Origin: Herbidospora cretacea
GTDB lineage: Bacteria; Actinomycetota; Actinomycetes; Streptosporangiales; Streptosporangiaceae
Direction of reading: 5' to 3'
DNA: 64,000 nt
Assembly (NCBI RefSeq): GCF_001570605.1
Contig: NZ_BBXG01000013.1
Location: 62,001 to 126,000, forward strand
Made by a program: the position numbers and the translations under genes. The notes under the pieces were generated by a model. It was not told where the DNA came from. It worked only from the letters and a program-made list of their open reading frames with translations, and made no database searches. How positions within the stretch are numbered: the first letter of the stretch is position 1; each line of letters starts with the position of its first letter. Below are positions 50,885-59,822 of this stretch, piece by piece.

Positions 50885-51879
50885 CCAGAACCGTCCGGCC
50901 CGGCGGGTCGGTCCAGGCAGCCCTGGACGAGGCGGGCCCCGGCGCGACGATCCTGCTCGACGCGGGGGAGCACCCCGGCAACGTCTGGATCAGGCACGAC
51001 GGGGTCACCCTGCGCGGAGAGGGGGCCGTGCTGGTCCCCGGACCGGGGCCGCGCTCCGACGTCCCGAAGCTGCACGACGCGAGCGAGGACGTGGTCTCCG
51101 GCGTCGTGGCCCACGGCGTCCGCGACCTCACGGTCGAGGGGCTGACCGTGCGCGGCTTCTCCGGCGCGGGGGTCTACGCCCACTCCGTCACCGGCCTCGC
51201 CGTCAGGGACGTGACCGCCGTGGACAACGCCGTCTGGGGTGTCTACGTGCGGGAGAGCTCTGGGTGTGAAGTGCTCCGGTGCCGGGCCTCGGGCAGCCAG
51301 TACGGCGGTGTCGCGGTGAGCTTCTGCGGGAGCGGCGAGGCGCTCGTCGAGGGCAACGAGACCTTCGCCAACGCGTTCGGCGTGTTCGTCGACAACTCCA
51401 GCGGGGTCCGGGTGCTGCGCAACGTCAGCCACGGCAACGCGATCGGGCTGATGCTGCTCAACCAGACCTACGAGGGCGAGCCGGACGGCGGGGTGCGCGA
51501 CTGCCTGGTCGCCGGCAACGTCGTCCACGGCAACGACCTGGCCTCCGGCGGCGACGACCCCGGCGCGCTGGGCGCGGCGGGCCCGCCGATCTCGGGGGTG
51601 GGGATCGCGCTGATCGGCACCGAGCGGGTCTGCGTGGTCGACAACGACGTCCGCGACAACCACCCCAGCGGCGCGTCGGTGATGGGCGCGGCGTTCGTGA
51701 TGGGCTCGTCCAAGGGCTGGGGCGGCGACGACGCGGTCGCCAACCACGTCCTGTGGAACAGGGTCACCGGCAACACGCCGCTGGACTACCAGCTCGGCGT
51801 CGACCTCGGGCTCCAGACCTTCGCCGGCAACGTGGCCGCCAAGGGCGAGCCCGCCGAAGCCCTGGGGTGGCGGCCATGA
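50875..51879 (+). CDS. Right-handed parallel beta-helix protein
   Basis: A 334-residue protein made of repeated coils (G-V-R-D-L-T-V-E-G-L-T-V-R-G-F; G-L-A-V-R-D-V-T-A-V-D-N; L-V-E-G-N-E-T-F-A-N; R-V-L-R-N-V-S-H-G-N), the NosD/PbH1 pattern of right-handed beta-helices. There is no signal peptide, so it acts inside the cell. NosD-like and isomerase/epimerase helices share the fold. Inside this operon, just before the transporter, it may be an isomerase, lyase or transporter partner. Function unknown. Confidence 0.75.
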   Translation: MSMTRTVRPGGSVQAALDEAGPGATILLDAGEHPGNVWIRHDGVTLRGEGAVLVPGPGPRSDVPKLHDASEDVVSGVVAHGVRDLTVEGLTVRGFSGAGVYAHSVTGLAVRDVTAVDNAVWGVYVRESSGCEVLRCRASGSQYGGVAVSFCGSGEALVEGNETFANAFGVFVDNSSGVRVLRNVSHGNAIGLMLLNQTYEGEPDGGVRDCLVAGNVVHGNDLASGGDDPGALGAAGPPISGVGIALIGTERVCVVDNDVRDNHPSGASVMGAAFVMGSSKGWGGDDAVANHVLWNRVTGNTPLDYQLGVDLGLQTFAGNVAAKGEPAEALGWRP

Positions 51880-52814
51880 ATGACACGCTGACCTGCGAGA
51901 ACCTCAGCAAGAGCTACGGCGGCGTGGCCGCGGTGCGCGACGTCGGGTTCACCGTCGCACCGGGGGAGGCCTATGGGCTGCTCGGCCCGAACGGCGCGGG
52001 CAAGACCACCACGATCTCCATGCTGGTCGGCCTGCTCAAGCCCGACACGGGCACGGTCGTGGTCGGCGGCGCCGACCTCGCGGCCGACCCGATGGCGGCC
52101 AAGGCGAAGATCGGCTACGTCCCGCAGGAGATCGCCCTCTACCCCGATCTGACCGGCCGGGAGAACCTACGCTTCTTCTGCCGCCTGTTCGGCCTCCCGC
52201 GCCGGGAGGTGCGCGGGCGGGTGGAGGAGGTGCTCGACCTGGTCGGCCTCGCCGACCGCGCCGACGCCAAGCTCGACACCTACTCCGGCGGCATGAAGCG
52301 GCGCATCAACATCGGCGCGGCCCTGCTGCACCGCCCCGAACTGCTGATCCTGGACGAGCCCACGGTCGGCGTCGACCCGCAGAGCCGCAAGTCCATCCTG
52401 GACGGCCTCGAACGCCTGGTCGCCGACGGCATGGCCCTGCTCTACACCTCCCACTACATGGAGGAGGTCGAGCGCGTCTGCGACCGGATCGCCATCGTCG
52501 ACCACGGCTCGATCGTCGCCGAGGGCACCCGCCACGAGCTGGTCGAACTGGTCGGCGGGGCCGACCGGATCGAGCTCACCCTGGACGGCGACGTCGACAC
52601 CGCCGTCGACAAGCTGCGCGGCCTGGGCGGCGTCACCGAGGCGGTCCGCACTGCGGCCGGGTCGGTCCGGCTGATCGCCGAAGGCGGCCGGTACCTGCTG
52701 CCCTCGGTCATCTCCACCGTCGACGGCATCGCCGCCGTCACCGCCGTCGAGGTCGTCGAACCCGACCTCGAGGCCACCTTCCTGCACCTCACCGGCAGCA
52801 CGCTCAGGGACTGA
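51876..52814 (+). CDS. ABC-2 exporter ATP-binding protein
   Basis: A 312-residue ATPase of the DrrA type. Walker A G-P-N-G-A-G-K-T-T (about 38-46), signature Y-S-G-G-M-K-R-R (about 136-143), Walker B L-L-I-L-D-E-P-T-V-G-V-D (about 157-168) and switch T-S-H-Y-M-E-E are intact. The C-terminal tail of about 90 residues is typical of antibiotic self-resistance exporters. It drives the two permeases that follow and presumably exports the product. Confidence 0.92.
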   Translation: MNDTLTCENLSKSYGGVAAVRDVGFTVAPGEAYGLLGPNGAGKTTTISMLVGLLKPDTGTVVVGGADLAADPMAAKAKIGYVPQEIALYPDLTGRENLRFFCRLFGLPRREVRGRVEEVLDLVGLADRADAKLDTYSGGMKRRINIGAALLHRPELLILDEPTVGVDPQSRKSILDGLERLVADGMALLYTSHYMEEVERVCDRIAIVDHGSIVAEGTRHELVELVGGADRIELTLDGDVDTAVDKLRGLGGVTEAVRTAAGSVRLIAEGGRYLLPSVISTVDGIAAVTAVEVVEPDLEATFLHLTGSTLRD

Positions 52815-52815
52815 C

Positions 52816-53994
52816 ATGTTGCGACCGCTTCTCACGGTGAGCGCCCTGGAGCTCCGGACCCGGGTGCGGGACCGGACCGCCCTGATCATCGCGATCATCG
52901 TGCCGGTGGCCATGGCCACCCTGTTCGGGGTGGCGCTCGGCGGCGACGACCCGCCGCTGCGGGCCACCGTCGGCATGGTCGACCTGGACGGCGGCGAGTT
53001 CCCCGCCGGGGTCCGCCGCGAGGTCATGGCGTCCACGGAGCTGGACGGCGTGCTGACCCTGCGCGACCTGCCCAGCCGTGAGCAGGCCCAGAGCGCCCTC
53101 GACGCGGGCGACATCGGGGCCGCGATCGTCTTCCCCGCCGGGTTCAGCGCGAGCGTCGGCGCGGGCGAGGGCGGCCGGGTCGGTGTGCTGACCTCGGCCG
53201 ACACACCGCTGGCGGGGGTGGTCGCCAATGCCGTGGTCGACCGGATCTCCAGCCTGGTGCGGGCCCGCACGCTCGCGGTCCGCGCCTCCCTGGACGCGGG
53301 CGTCCCCGCCGCCGAGGTCAAGGAGTTCGTGGAGCGCAACGGCGCGGCCGGCCCGGCCCTGACCCTGGAGAACGACCCGATGGCCGGCGGCAGGGTCGAC
53401 CTGTCGGTCTACTACGGCGCCGGCATGGCCGCGCTGTTCGCCTTCTTCGTGGTCGGCGCGTCCTTCCGCGGCCTGCTGATCGAACGCAAGCAGGGCACCC
53501 TGGACCGGATGCGGGCCGGGCCGATCCACGGCTGGGTCCCGATCGCCGGCAAGGCCGTCGTCGGGTTCGCCCTCGCCATGGTCAGCGTCTGCGTCACCTG
53601 GGTCTCCTCGGTGCTGATCTTCGGCTCGACCTGGGGCGACCCGGTGGCCGTGTTCGCCCTCCTGCTCGCCCACGTGCTGGCCGCGACCGCGATCACCATG
53701 CTGGTCGCCAGCCGGGCCAGGACCGACGCCCAGGCCGACGGAGTGATCATGGTGATCTCCTTCGTGGCCGCGTTCTTCGGCGGCAGCCTGGTCCCGCTCT
53801 ACACGCTGCCGGACGTGCTCCAGAAGATCGCCCTGTTCACCCCGAACGCCTGGACGACCACCGGGCTCACCGGCCTGGCCGGATCGGGCGCGGGCCTGGC
53901 CTCGGTGGCCGTGCCGATCGGCGTGCTGTGCGCGATCGCCGTGGCCGCCTTCGGGCTCGCCGCGGCGGGCTTCAGGAAGGGACTGCTCGGATGA
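52816..53994 (+). CDS. ABC-2 type transporter permease
   Basis: A 392-residue membrane subunit. One N-terminal helix (about 20-42), a large extracytoplasmic domain of about 160 residues, then five helices in the C-terminal half form the ABC-2 arrangement. It starts 1 base after the ATPase stop and overlaps the second permease by 4 bases, so the pair forms a heterodimeric channel. Confidence 0.88.
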   Translation: MLRPLLTVSALELRTRVRDRTALIIAIIVPVAMATLFGVALGGDDPPLRATVGMVDLDGGEFPAGVRREVMASTELDGVLTLRDLPSREQAQSALDAGDIGAAIVFPAGFSASVGAGEGGRVGVLTSADTPLAGVVANAVVDRISSLVRARTLAVRASLDAGVPAAEVKEFVERNGAAGPALTLENDPMAGGRVDLSVYYGAGMAALFAFFVVGASFRGLLIERKQGTLDRMRAGPIHGWVPIAGKAVVGFALAMVSVCVTWVSSVLIFGSTWGDPVAVFALLLAHVLAATAITMLVASRARTDAQADGVIMVISFVAAFFGGSLVPLYTLPDVLQKIALFTPNAWTTTGLTGLAGSGAGLASVAVPIGVLCAIAVAAFGLAAAGFRKGLLG

Positions 53995-55154
53995 GACCGC
54001 ACCTGACACCGCACCTGAGACCGCACCCTGTACTCGCGCTGGTCGCCGCCAACCTGCGCCGCCACTCCCGCGACCGGGTGGGCCTGTTCTTCATCGTGGT
54101 GATGCCCTTCGTCAGCATCATCTTCGTCGGCATGGCGTTCGGCGGCGGCGCCGCCTCGCGGCTGCCGGTCGGCGTGGTGGCCCAGGACTCCGATCCCGTG
54201 GCCGCCGCCGTCCTGGCGGAACTGCGCGCGCACCCCGACCTGGAGGTCACCGCCGTCGGCGGCGAGGAGGAGCTGCGGGCCGGCGTCCGGGGCGGCGCGC
54301 TGGCCGCCGGAGTCGTCATCCCGCCGGGGTCGGCCAGATTCGAGCTGGTCATGACGGAGTCCAGCGGCAGCGGCATGGCCGCCCGCAGCGCGGTCGACGC
54401 CTCCGTCGGCCGGGTCGCCGGCGTCATCGAGGCCACCCGCGCCGCCACCGCGGCCGGCGCGACCCCGGCCCAGGCCGCCGAACTGGTGCGCAGGGCGCAG
54501 GCCGCCTCGGCTGACGTCGAGGTGGTCGGCTCGGATATGGCGTCCGGCACCCCCCGGGGGTTCGCCTACACCGCCCCGGCCAACCTGCTGCTGTTCACGT
54601 TCATCAACTCCATGGCCGTCGCCGCCGCGCTCGTCGAGAGCCGCCGCATCGGCATGCTGCCCCGGGCCTTCACCGCCCCGGTGCGGCGCGGGGCCGTGCT
54701 GTTCGGCGAGGCGCTCAGCCGCTTCATCGTGGCCGCCGCCCAGGCGGTGCTGATCATGGTGGTGAGCTCGCTGCTGTTCGGCGTCTCCTGGGGCGAGCCG
54801 CTCGGCGTCGCCGCCGTCGTGGGCGTCTTCGCCCTGGTCGCCACCGGCGCCGCGATCCTCATGGGCAGCCTGGTCCGCTCGTCGGCGCAGCCGTCCGCGA
54901 TCGGGCCGCCGCTCGGCATCGTGCTCGGCATGCTCGGCGGCTGCCTGTGGCCCGCCGAGGCCGCCGGCGAGACGCTCGCCGCCATCGGCCATCTCTTCCC
55001 GCACGCCTGGGGGATGGACGCACTCCTGACTCTTTCCCGGCCGGGGACCGGGCTCGGCGACGTGCTGCTGGAGGTCGCCGTTCTGGGCCTCATGGCCGCC
55101 GTGCTGCTGAGCCTGTCCCTTGTCCTGTTCAGCCGACGAACGAGAACCCTCTGA
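53991..55154 (+). CDS. ABC-2 type transporter permease, second subunit
   Basis: A 387-residue paralogue of the preceding permease with the same layout: N-terminal helix near 30-50, external domain to about 190, then five membrane helices. The ATG at 53991 is set by the stop overlap with the first permease. Two different half-permeases with one ATPase is common in drug and lipid exporters. Confidence 0.88.
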   Translation: MRPHLTPHLRPHPVLALVAANLRRHSRDRVGLFFIVVMPFVSIIFVGMAFGGGAASRLPVGVVAQDSDPVAAAVLAELRAHPDLEVTAVGGEEELRAGVRGGALAAGVVIPPGSARFELVMTESSGSGMAARSAVDASVGRVAGVIEATRAATAAGATPAQAAELVRRAQAASADVEVVGSDMASGTPRGFAYTAPANLLLFTFINSMAVAAALVESRRIGMLPRAFTAPVRRGAVLFGEALSRFIVAAAQAVLIMVVSSLLFGVSWGEPLGVAAVVGVFALVATGAAILMGSLVRSSAQPSAIGPPLGIVLGMLGGCLWPAEAAGETLAAIGHLFPHAWGMDALLTLSRPGTGLGDVLLEVAVLGLMAAVLLSLSLVLFSRRTRTL

Positions 55155-55166
55155 GGAGGCAGCACA

Positions 55167-56114
55167 ATGATGAATTCGACCACCAAATGGCCCGCCGACA
55201 TCGCGGGTGTCTACCGATACGCGACCAAAAAGGGTGCCATCGACGCTCTCGACGTGGCGGCCGGCGAGCTCGGCATCGGCATGCGCGAGATGAGCGAGGC
55301 GGTGAACCAGCTCGTCGAGAGCCGCCTGTTACGCGCCGTGGACGGCGCGGCCCACCGGTTCATCCCGGTGGACCCGCAGGTCGCGGCCAACGCGCTGGTC
55401 GCCTCGGTCGAGCGGGAGATCTACCAGCGGCGGGAGCTGATCGACCAGATCCGCGACTTCGTCGGTCCCGCGCCGTCGCCGATCGAGTACCTTGCCGGGT
55501 CGCTGGAGGTGCGCGGCTTCCTCAAGATGGCCGGGGACGCCTGCCGCACCGAGGTGCTGGTCCTGCAGTCCGGCGAGGACGACGCCGAGGAGCTGGCGCG
55601 GGCGTACCTGCCGCTGCTCTCGCGCGGCGTCACCGTCCGGATCGTCTGCCAGCACCGCAACCGGGCCGACCTGGCCACCCGGATGAAGCTGAAGCAGCTC
55701 ATCGACGCGGGCGCGGCCATCGGCACGGTCAGCCACGTCCCGCGCTCCGCGGTCGTCTTCGACCGCACGCTGGTCGTGCTGTTCGGCCTGTCGGACGGCG
55801 AGACCAACGTGGCGCGGGTCCACAACGACGGCATCAACGGGTTCCTGCTCGACCTGTTCGACCACCTGTGGGACACCGCGACGCCGCTGGAGGGGGCCGA
55901 GTCCGGCTACGCGAACGTCGCCGACGACCTGCGGCAGGCCATCGCGGGCCTGATGGCGAAGGGCTACACCGACGAGGTGGTGGCCCGCAAGCTCGGCATG
56001 TCGGTGCGGAGCTGCCGCCGGCACATCGCCACCCTGATGCGTGACCTGGAGGCCACCAGCAGGTTCCAGGCGGGGGTGCAGGCGGCGCGCACGTTCCTGG
56101 CCAGCGGCGCGTGA
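55167..56114 (+). CDS. LuxR-type helix-turn-helix regulator with TTA codon
   Basis: A 315-residue regulator. An N-terminal winged-helix-like part (about 15-65) and a central domain with V-L-V-L-Q-S-G-E-D and phospholipase D-like folding (about 110-230) precede a LuxR-type helix-turn-helix (L-M-A-K-G-Y-T-D-E-V-V-A-R-K-L-G-M-S-V-R-S-C-R-R-H-I). This layout is frequent among actinomycete cluster regulators. Leu55 is a TTA codon (55329-55331), so synthesis may depend on the bldA tRNA. It closes the operon after the exporter. Confidence 0.82.
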   Translation: MMNSTTKWPADIAGVYRYATKKGAIDALDVAAGELGIGMREMSEAVNQLVESRLLRAVDGAAHRFIPVDPQVAANALVASVEREIYQRRELIDQIRDFVGPAPSPIEYLAGSLEVRGFLKMAGDACRTEVLVLQSGEDDAEELARAYLPLLSRGVTVRIVCQHRNRADLATRMKLKQLIDAGAAIGTVSHVPRSAVVFDRTLVVLFGLSDGETNVARVHNDGINGFLLDLFDHLWDTATPLEGAESGYANVADDLRQAIAGLMAKGYTDEVVARKLGMSVRSCRRHIATLMRDLEATSRFQAGVQAARTFLASGA

Positions 56115-56164
56115 GGGGGGTCCGCCGCACCGGCGGCGGACCCGTGTTCTCAGCACGTCCGTTC

Positions 56165-57319
56165 TCAGCGCATCGCCGCCACGACTCCGGCCAGGCTCAG
56201 GGCCCGGTCGCAGACCAGGTTCAGTCCTCTGACCAGTTCCTCGACGGTCATGCGCGGGCTCAGGCACATCCTGACGGAGCTGTTGGCGTCCTCGGCGCTC
56301 ACCCCGATCGCGGTGAGCACGGGTGAGGGTTCCTGGGAGTCGGAGTTGCACGCCGACCCGGTGGACAGCGCCACCGACGGCAGGCTCGCGACCAGGCTCT
56401 CGCCGCGCACCCCCGGCAGCACCACGTTCAGCACGTGCGGGACGCCGGCCTCGGGGCAGCCGTTGAGGCGCAGGCCGGGGATGCGGCGGGTGAGCAGTTC
56501 CAGCGCGGTCGCGCGCAGCAGGGCGACCTTCCGGCCGTCCTCCTCCATCCGGGCCGCGGCCAGCTCGCAGGCCTTGCCGAGGCCGACCGTCAGGTGGGTG
56601 GGGATGGTGCCGCTGCGCAGGTCGTACTGGCCGCCGCCGTAGGTGATGGGGCGGATCCGGCGGCGGATCTCCGGGCGGACGTACAGGACGCCGATGCCCT
56701 TCGGGCCGCCGATCTTGTGGGCGGACATGGCCAGGGTGTCGACGGCAGCGCCGGCCACGTCGATCGGGATCCGGCCCGCGGCCGGGGCGGCGTCGGCGTG
56801 CAGCAGGGCGCCGCCCTCATGGCAGAGCGCGGCCATCTCCCGGACCGGCTGGACGGTGCCGATCTCGCTGTTCACCCAGGCCACCGTGGCGATCCGGGTG
56901 TCGAAGTCGAGCTGGCCGGCGAACCGGGTCAGGTCAACCACGCCGTCGGCCCGGACCGCCATGGTGCGGATGTCGACGCCGCGCCCGCGCAGCGCGCGGG
57001 CGACCGACAGCGACGACTTGTGGTCGGTGGGGCAGAACACCGCGTTGACCGGGGCGCGCTCGTCGTGGCCGAACGCGCCGAGCAGCGCGATGTTGTTGCT
57101 CTCGGTCGCGCCGGAGGTGAACACGACGCCGGCCGGGTCGCCGCCGATGAGCCGCGCGACCGAGCCGGTGGCCCCGTCCACCGCCCTGCGGGCACGCTTG
57201 CCCAGCAGGTGAGGGGAGGACGGGTTGCCGAACTCTTCCCGCAGATACGGCAGCATCGCGTCGAGCACTTCTTCGTCCACCCGCGTGGTGGCGCAGTTGT
57301 CCAGGTATATGACGTCCAT
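56165..57319 (-). CDS. NifS/IscS-like cysteine desulfurase
   Basis: A 384-residue PLP class V aminotransferase-fold enzyme. It has H100 in T-D-H-K, PLP Lys202 in S-A-H-K-I-G-G-P-K-G, and the persulfide-forming Cys324 in G-S-A-C-N-S-D in the flexible loop. D176 contacts the PLP nitrogen. The glutamine that normally follows (D-A-x-Q) is Pro179. It would release sulfur from cysteine as a persulfide for transfer to a partner. The upstream unknown gene ends 8 bases before its ATG, which makes that protein a candidate partner. Confidence 0.87.
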   Translation of the reverse strand: MDVIYLDNCATTRVDEEVLDAMLPYLREEFGNPSSPHLLGKRARRAVDGATGSVARLIGGDPAGVVFTSGATESNNIALLGAFGHDERAPVNAVFCPTDHKSSLSVARALRGRGVDIRTMAVRADGVVDLTRFAGQLDFDTRIATVAWVNSEIGTVQPVREMAALCHEGGALLHADAAPAAGRIPIDVAGAAVDTLAMSAHKIGGPKGIGVLYVRPEIRRRIRPITYGGGQYDLRSGTIPTHLTVGLGKACELAAARMEEDGRKVALLRATALELLTRRIPGLRLNGCPEAGVPHVLNVVLPGVRGESLVASLPSVALSTGSACNSDSQEPSPVLTAIGVSAEDANSSVRMCLSPRMTVEELVRGLNLVCDRALSLAGVVAAMR

Positions 57320-57327
57320 GTCCGTCC

Positions 57328-58218
57328 TCAACTCCGGAAGGTGCTGACCGTCACCAGCTTTGAGTAGATCTCGTCGGCGGACATCTCGCCGCTGCCGCCG
57401 GGGTCGGCGATCACGACGGTCATGCCGGTGAGCCCGTAGAGGCTGAGCGCGATCTCGACCCCGGTCCGCACCGGCGACAGGCACTCGCCCGGGGCGAAGA
57501 TCACGATGGTCCGGTATCCGGCCCGGTGGACCTCCGAGATCATCTCGGTGATCTCGCCCGCGCAGCCGGTGACGCCGCAGCTGATGAGGGTGCGGTAGTT
57601 GCCCGACTCGTCGAGGAAGGAGACCTCGGTGTCCTTCGCGCCGGACTCCAGCACCCGCTTCTCGAGCTTGCCCTGCTTGACGAACTTGTCGGCGGCCTTC
57701 TGGAAGCGGTATTTGAGCCACGTCTCCGGGAACGCCAGCGGGTGTTTCCGGCTGGGCAGCACGCTCCCCGCGTCGAGCCCGGCCTCGCGCAGGATCCGCT
57801 CGTAGCCGCCGGGCAGGCCGGTGAAGCCTTCGAGGAACTCGGCGCGGAGCTCACTGGCCGGACGGCCGCCGGTGGGGACGTACTGCCAGTCGTTGATCAG
57901 CAGCAGCAGCCGGGCGTCCTTGACGATCCCGGCGTACGACGTGATCAGGTCGACCGAGAGCTGCCAGGTGTACTGGGGGAAGATCCCGACCCGGCCGGCG
58001 ATCCGGTCGCGCATCGGGGCGGAGGACTGCTCCTCCAGGACGCCGGGGACGAGCCGGCCGGTGCCCTCCTCCTCGAACAGCATGAAGTGGCCGCCCATGA
58101 CGACGAGTTCGTCCAGGTTCGTGCCGGCGAGCTCGCGGTCGATGGCGGTGCGGAGCTCCTGCTCCGAGGCCACGAGCTGGTCGGACTTGCTGATGGTCTC
58201 CGCGAACAGCTCAGTCAT
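57328..58218 (-). CDS. Unrecognised protein with clustered cysteines
   Basis: A 296-residue soluble protein that I cannot place in a family. Three cysteines fall in its second half: C-G-V-T-G-C (about 216-221) and G-E-C-L-S-P (about 250). A Rossmann-like end follows (R-T-I-V-I-F-A-P-G-E, then T-V-V-I-A-D-P-G-G). The N-terminal part has M-G-G-H-F-M-L-F and a conserved-looking W-Q-Y-V-P-T-G-G-R-P. Its start overlaps the condensation gene stop (ATGA) and the cysteine desulfurase follows, so sulfur handling is suspected. Normal codon use supports a real gene. Confidence 0.65.
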   Translation of the reverse strand: MTELFAETISKSDQLVASEQELRTAIDRELAGTNLDELVVMGGHFMLFEEEGTGRLVPGVLEEQSSAPMRDRIAGRVGIFPQYTWQLSVDLITSYAGIVKDARLLLLINDWQYVPTGGRPASELRAEFLEGFTGLPGGYERILREAGLDAGSVLPSRKHPLAFPETWLKYRFQKAADKFVKQGKLEKRVLESGAKDTEVSFLDESGNYRTLISCGVTGCAGEITEMISEVHRAGYRTIVIFAPGECLSPVRTGVEIALSLYGLTGMTVVIADPGGSGEMSADEIYSKLVTVSTFRS

Positions 58219-59822
58219 GATCGAACTCCGGGTTGTAGTAATTCTGGAGACGGAGCGAGGTCCGGCACGGGGGCGAGCAGGCCCGCCAGGGCGCTCAGCG
58301 GCGTGACGCCGGTGAGCTGGTGGAGGGTGATCCCCGCCCACCCGAGGTCCCGGAGCAGGGCGAGCACCCGCGGGATCCGCAGGACCCTGCCCCCCGTGTC
58401 GGCGTAGTTCTGGGAAAGGTCGACGCCGGCGATTCCGTTCGCCCGGCCCACGGCGGCCGCGAGCGCCTCCGCCGCCCCCGGCTCGGGGACCTCGCGCGGG
58501 TCGTGCCGCCGGGTGGGCGGCGGCGCCGGGGCGAAGCCGGCCAGCGCGGCGATGTCGCTGATCCGCAGGCCCTCCCGCGTCGCGTCGTAGGTGAGGATCG
58601 TGGTCTCCACGGCGCGCAGGAAACGCTCGACGGCGTCGGTGTCCATGACCGAGGAGGCGGCGTTCAGCGCGACCACGACGGAGTCCTGCCACTGGTCGAC
58701 CCGGACGTAGGTGTCGGTGCCGTGGGCGTCGGCCGCCGGCTGCCAGGTGACCCTGCTGCGCCGCGCGCGGGACTCCAGGGTGGGCTGCTTGATGAAGTTG
58801 AACTCCGAGGCCAGCCGGGTGCCCTTCCTGGCCAGCAGCTCGACCACCGCGTCGTAGGGGACGTGGGCGTGCTCCCGCGCCTGCTCGAACCGATCGGCGA
58901 CGCGGGTGAGCAGCTCCGCGAAGGGCGGGTCGTCCCGCACGTCGACCCGCATGAGCAGCGGGGAGAACATGCAGGTCCACACGTTCGCGTACGGGCCGCT
59001 CTCGCGGTTGCCGGTGAACGTCAGATGGTCGAAGGACGGGCCGCCGGTGTAGGCGGCCATCAGCGCCGTGTACGCCGCCAGGTGCACCTGCGACGGCCAC
59101 ACCCGGTGGCGGGCGGCGATCCGCTGCGAGGCGCCCAGCAGCGCCGGCGAGACCAGCGAGGCCCGCAGCGTCTCCACGGGCCGGCCGGGCTGAGCGGGCC
59201 GGCGGCGGTCGCCGAACCCGTCGGCCGGCATGGCCTCGATGTCCTTCTCCCAGTAGGCCAGCGCCGGCGCCGGGTCCAGGGACGCCTCGTGCCGGACGTG
59301 GTCGGAGGGGCGCTGGCGGACCGGTTCGATCGCGCTGGGCCGCCGGGCCGCCACGCCCGCGCAGGCCGCCCACATCTCGCGCTTGAGCTCGGTGACCGTC
59401 CACATGTCCACCGCGAGATGGTTGAGCACCACGACCGCCTTCCGGGGCACCCCCTCGTCGGTGATGATGACGACCCGGATCGGCCACTCCTCGGCGATGT
59501 CGAACTCGGCCGTGCCGAGCCCGTCCACGACCTCGGCGGGCATGGCCGTGCCGTCCCTCTCGGCGGACAGCACGATGAGGGGGCACGGGCCGGGCGGGCG
59601 GACGACCCGGTAGGGGTCGCCGTCGTGGTCGAAGTGGTAGGTGGTGCGCAGCGTCTCGTGCCTGCGGACGGTCTGATTGAGAATAGCCCTGCAGTTCTGG
59701 ACCGTGACGCCCGCTGGAATCTCTAGATTCAGAATGATATGTGTATTGTGACGAGCGTTCGGCGGCAGTTCGTGGTAACGGAGCCAGATGTAATGCTGGC
59801 CCCAGCCGAGATTCATGTTCAT
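58215..59822 (-). CDS. Free-standing condensation-domain protein with carrier-like tail
   Basis: A 535-residue NRPS-type condensation protein. The chloramphenicol-acetyltransferase fold runs about 5-440, with the active-site motif reading N-H-L-A-V-D-M in place of H-H-x-x-x-D-G: the second His and the Asp remain. About 455-525 looks like a carrier domain (Y-A-D-T-G-G-R-V-L-R-I), but the phosphopantetheine Ser is absent. It should form an amide between carrier-bound partners rather than extend a modular peptide. First gene of the minus-strand operon. ATG 59816 is an alternative start. Confidence 0.82.
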   Translation of the reverse strand: MNMNLGWGQHYIWLRYHELPPNARHNTHIILNLEIPAGVTVQNCRAILNQTVRRHETLRTTYHFDHDGDPYRVVRPPGPCPLIVLSAERDGTAMPAEVVDGLGTAEFDIAEEWPIRVVIITDEGVPRKAVVVLNHLAVDMWTVTELKREMWAACAGVAARRPSAIEPVRQRPSDHVRHEASLDPAPALAYWEKDIEAMPADGFGDRRRPAQPGRPVETLRASLVSPALLGASQRIAARHRVWPSQVHLAAYTALMAAYTGGPSFDHLTFTGNRESGPYANVWTCMFSPLLMRVDVRDDPPFAELLTRVADRFEQAREHAHVPYDAVVELLARKGTRLASEFNFIKQPTLESRARRSRVTWQPAADAHGTDTYVRVDQWQDSVVVALNAASSVMDTDAVERFLRAVETTILTYDATREGLRISDIAALAGFAPAPPPTRRHDPREVPEPGAAEALAAAVGRANGIAGVDLSQNYADTGGRVLRIPRVLALLRDLGWAGITLHQLTGVTPLSALAGLLAPVPDLAPSPELLQPGVRS

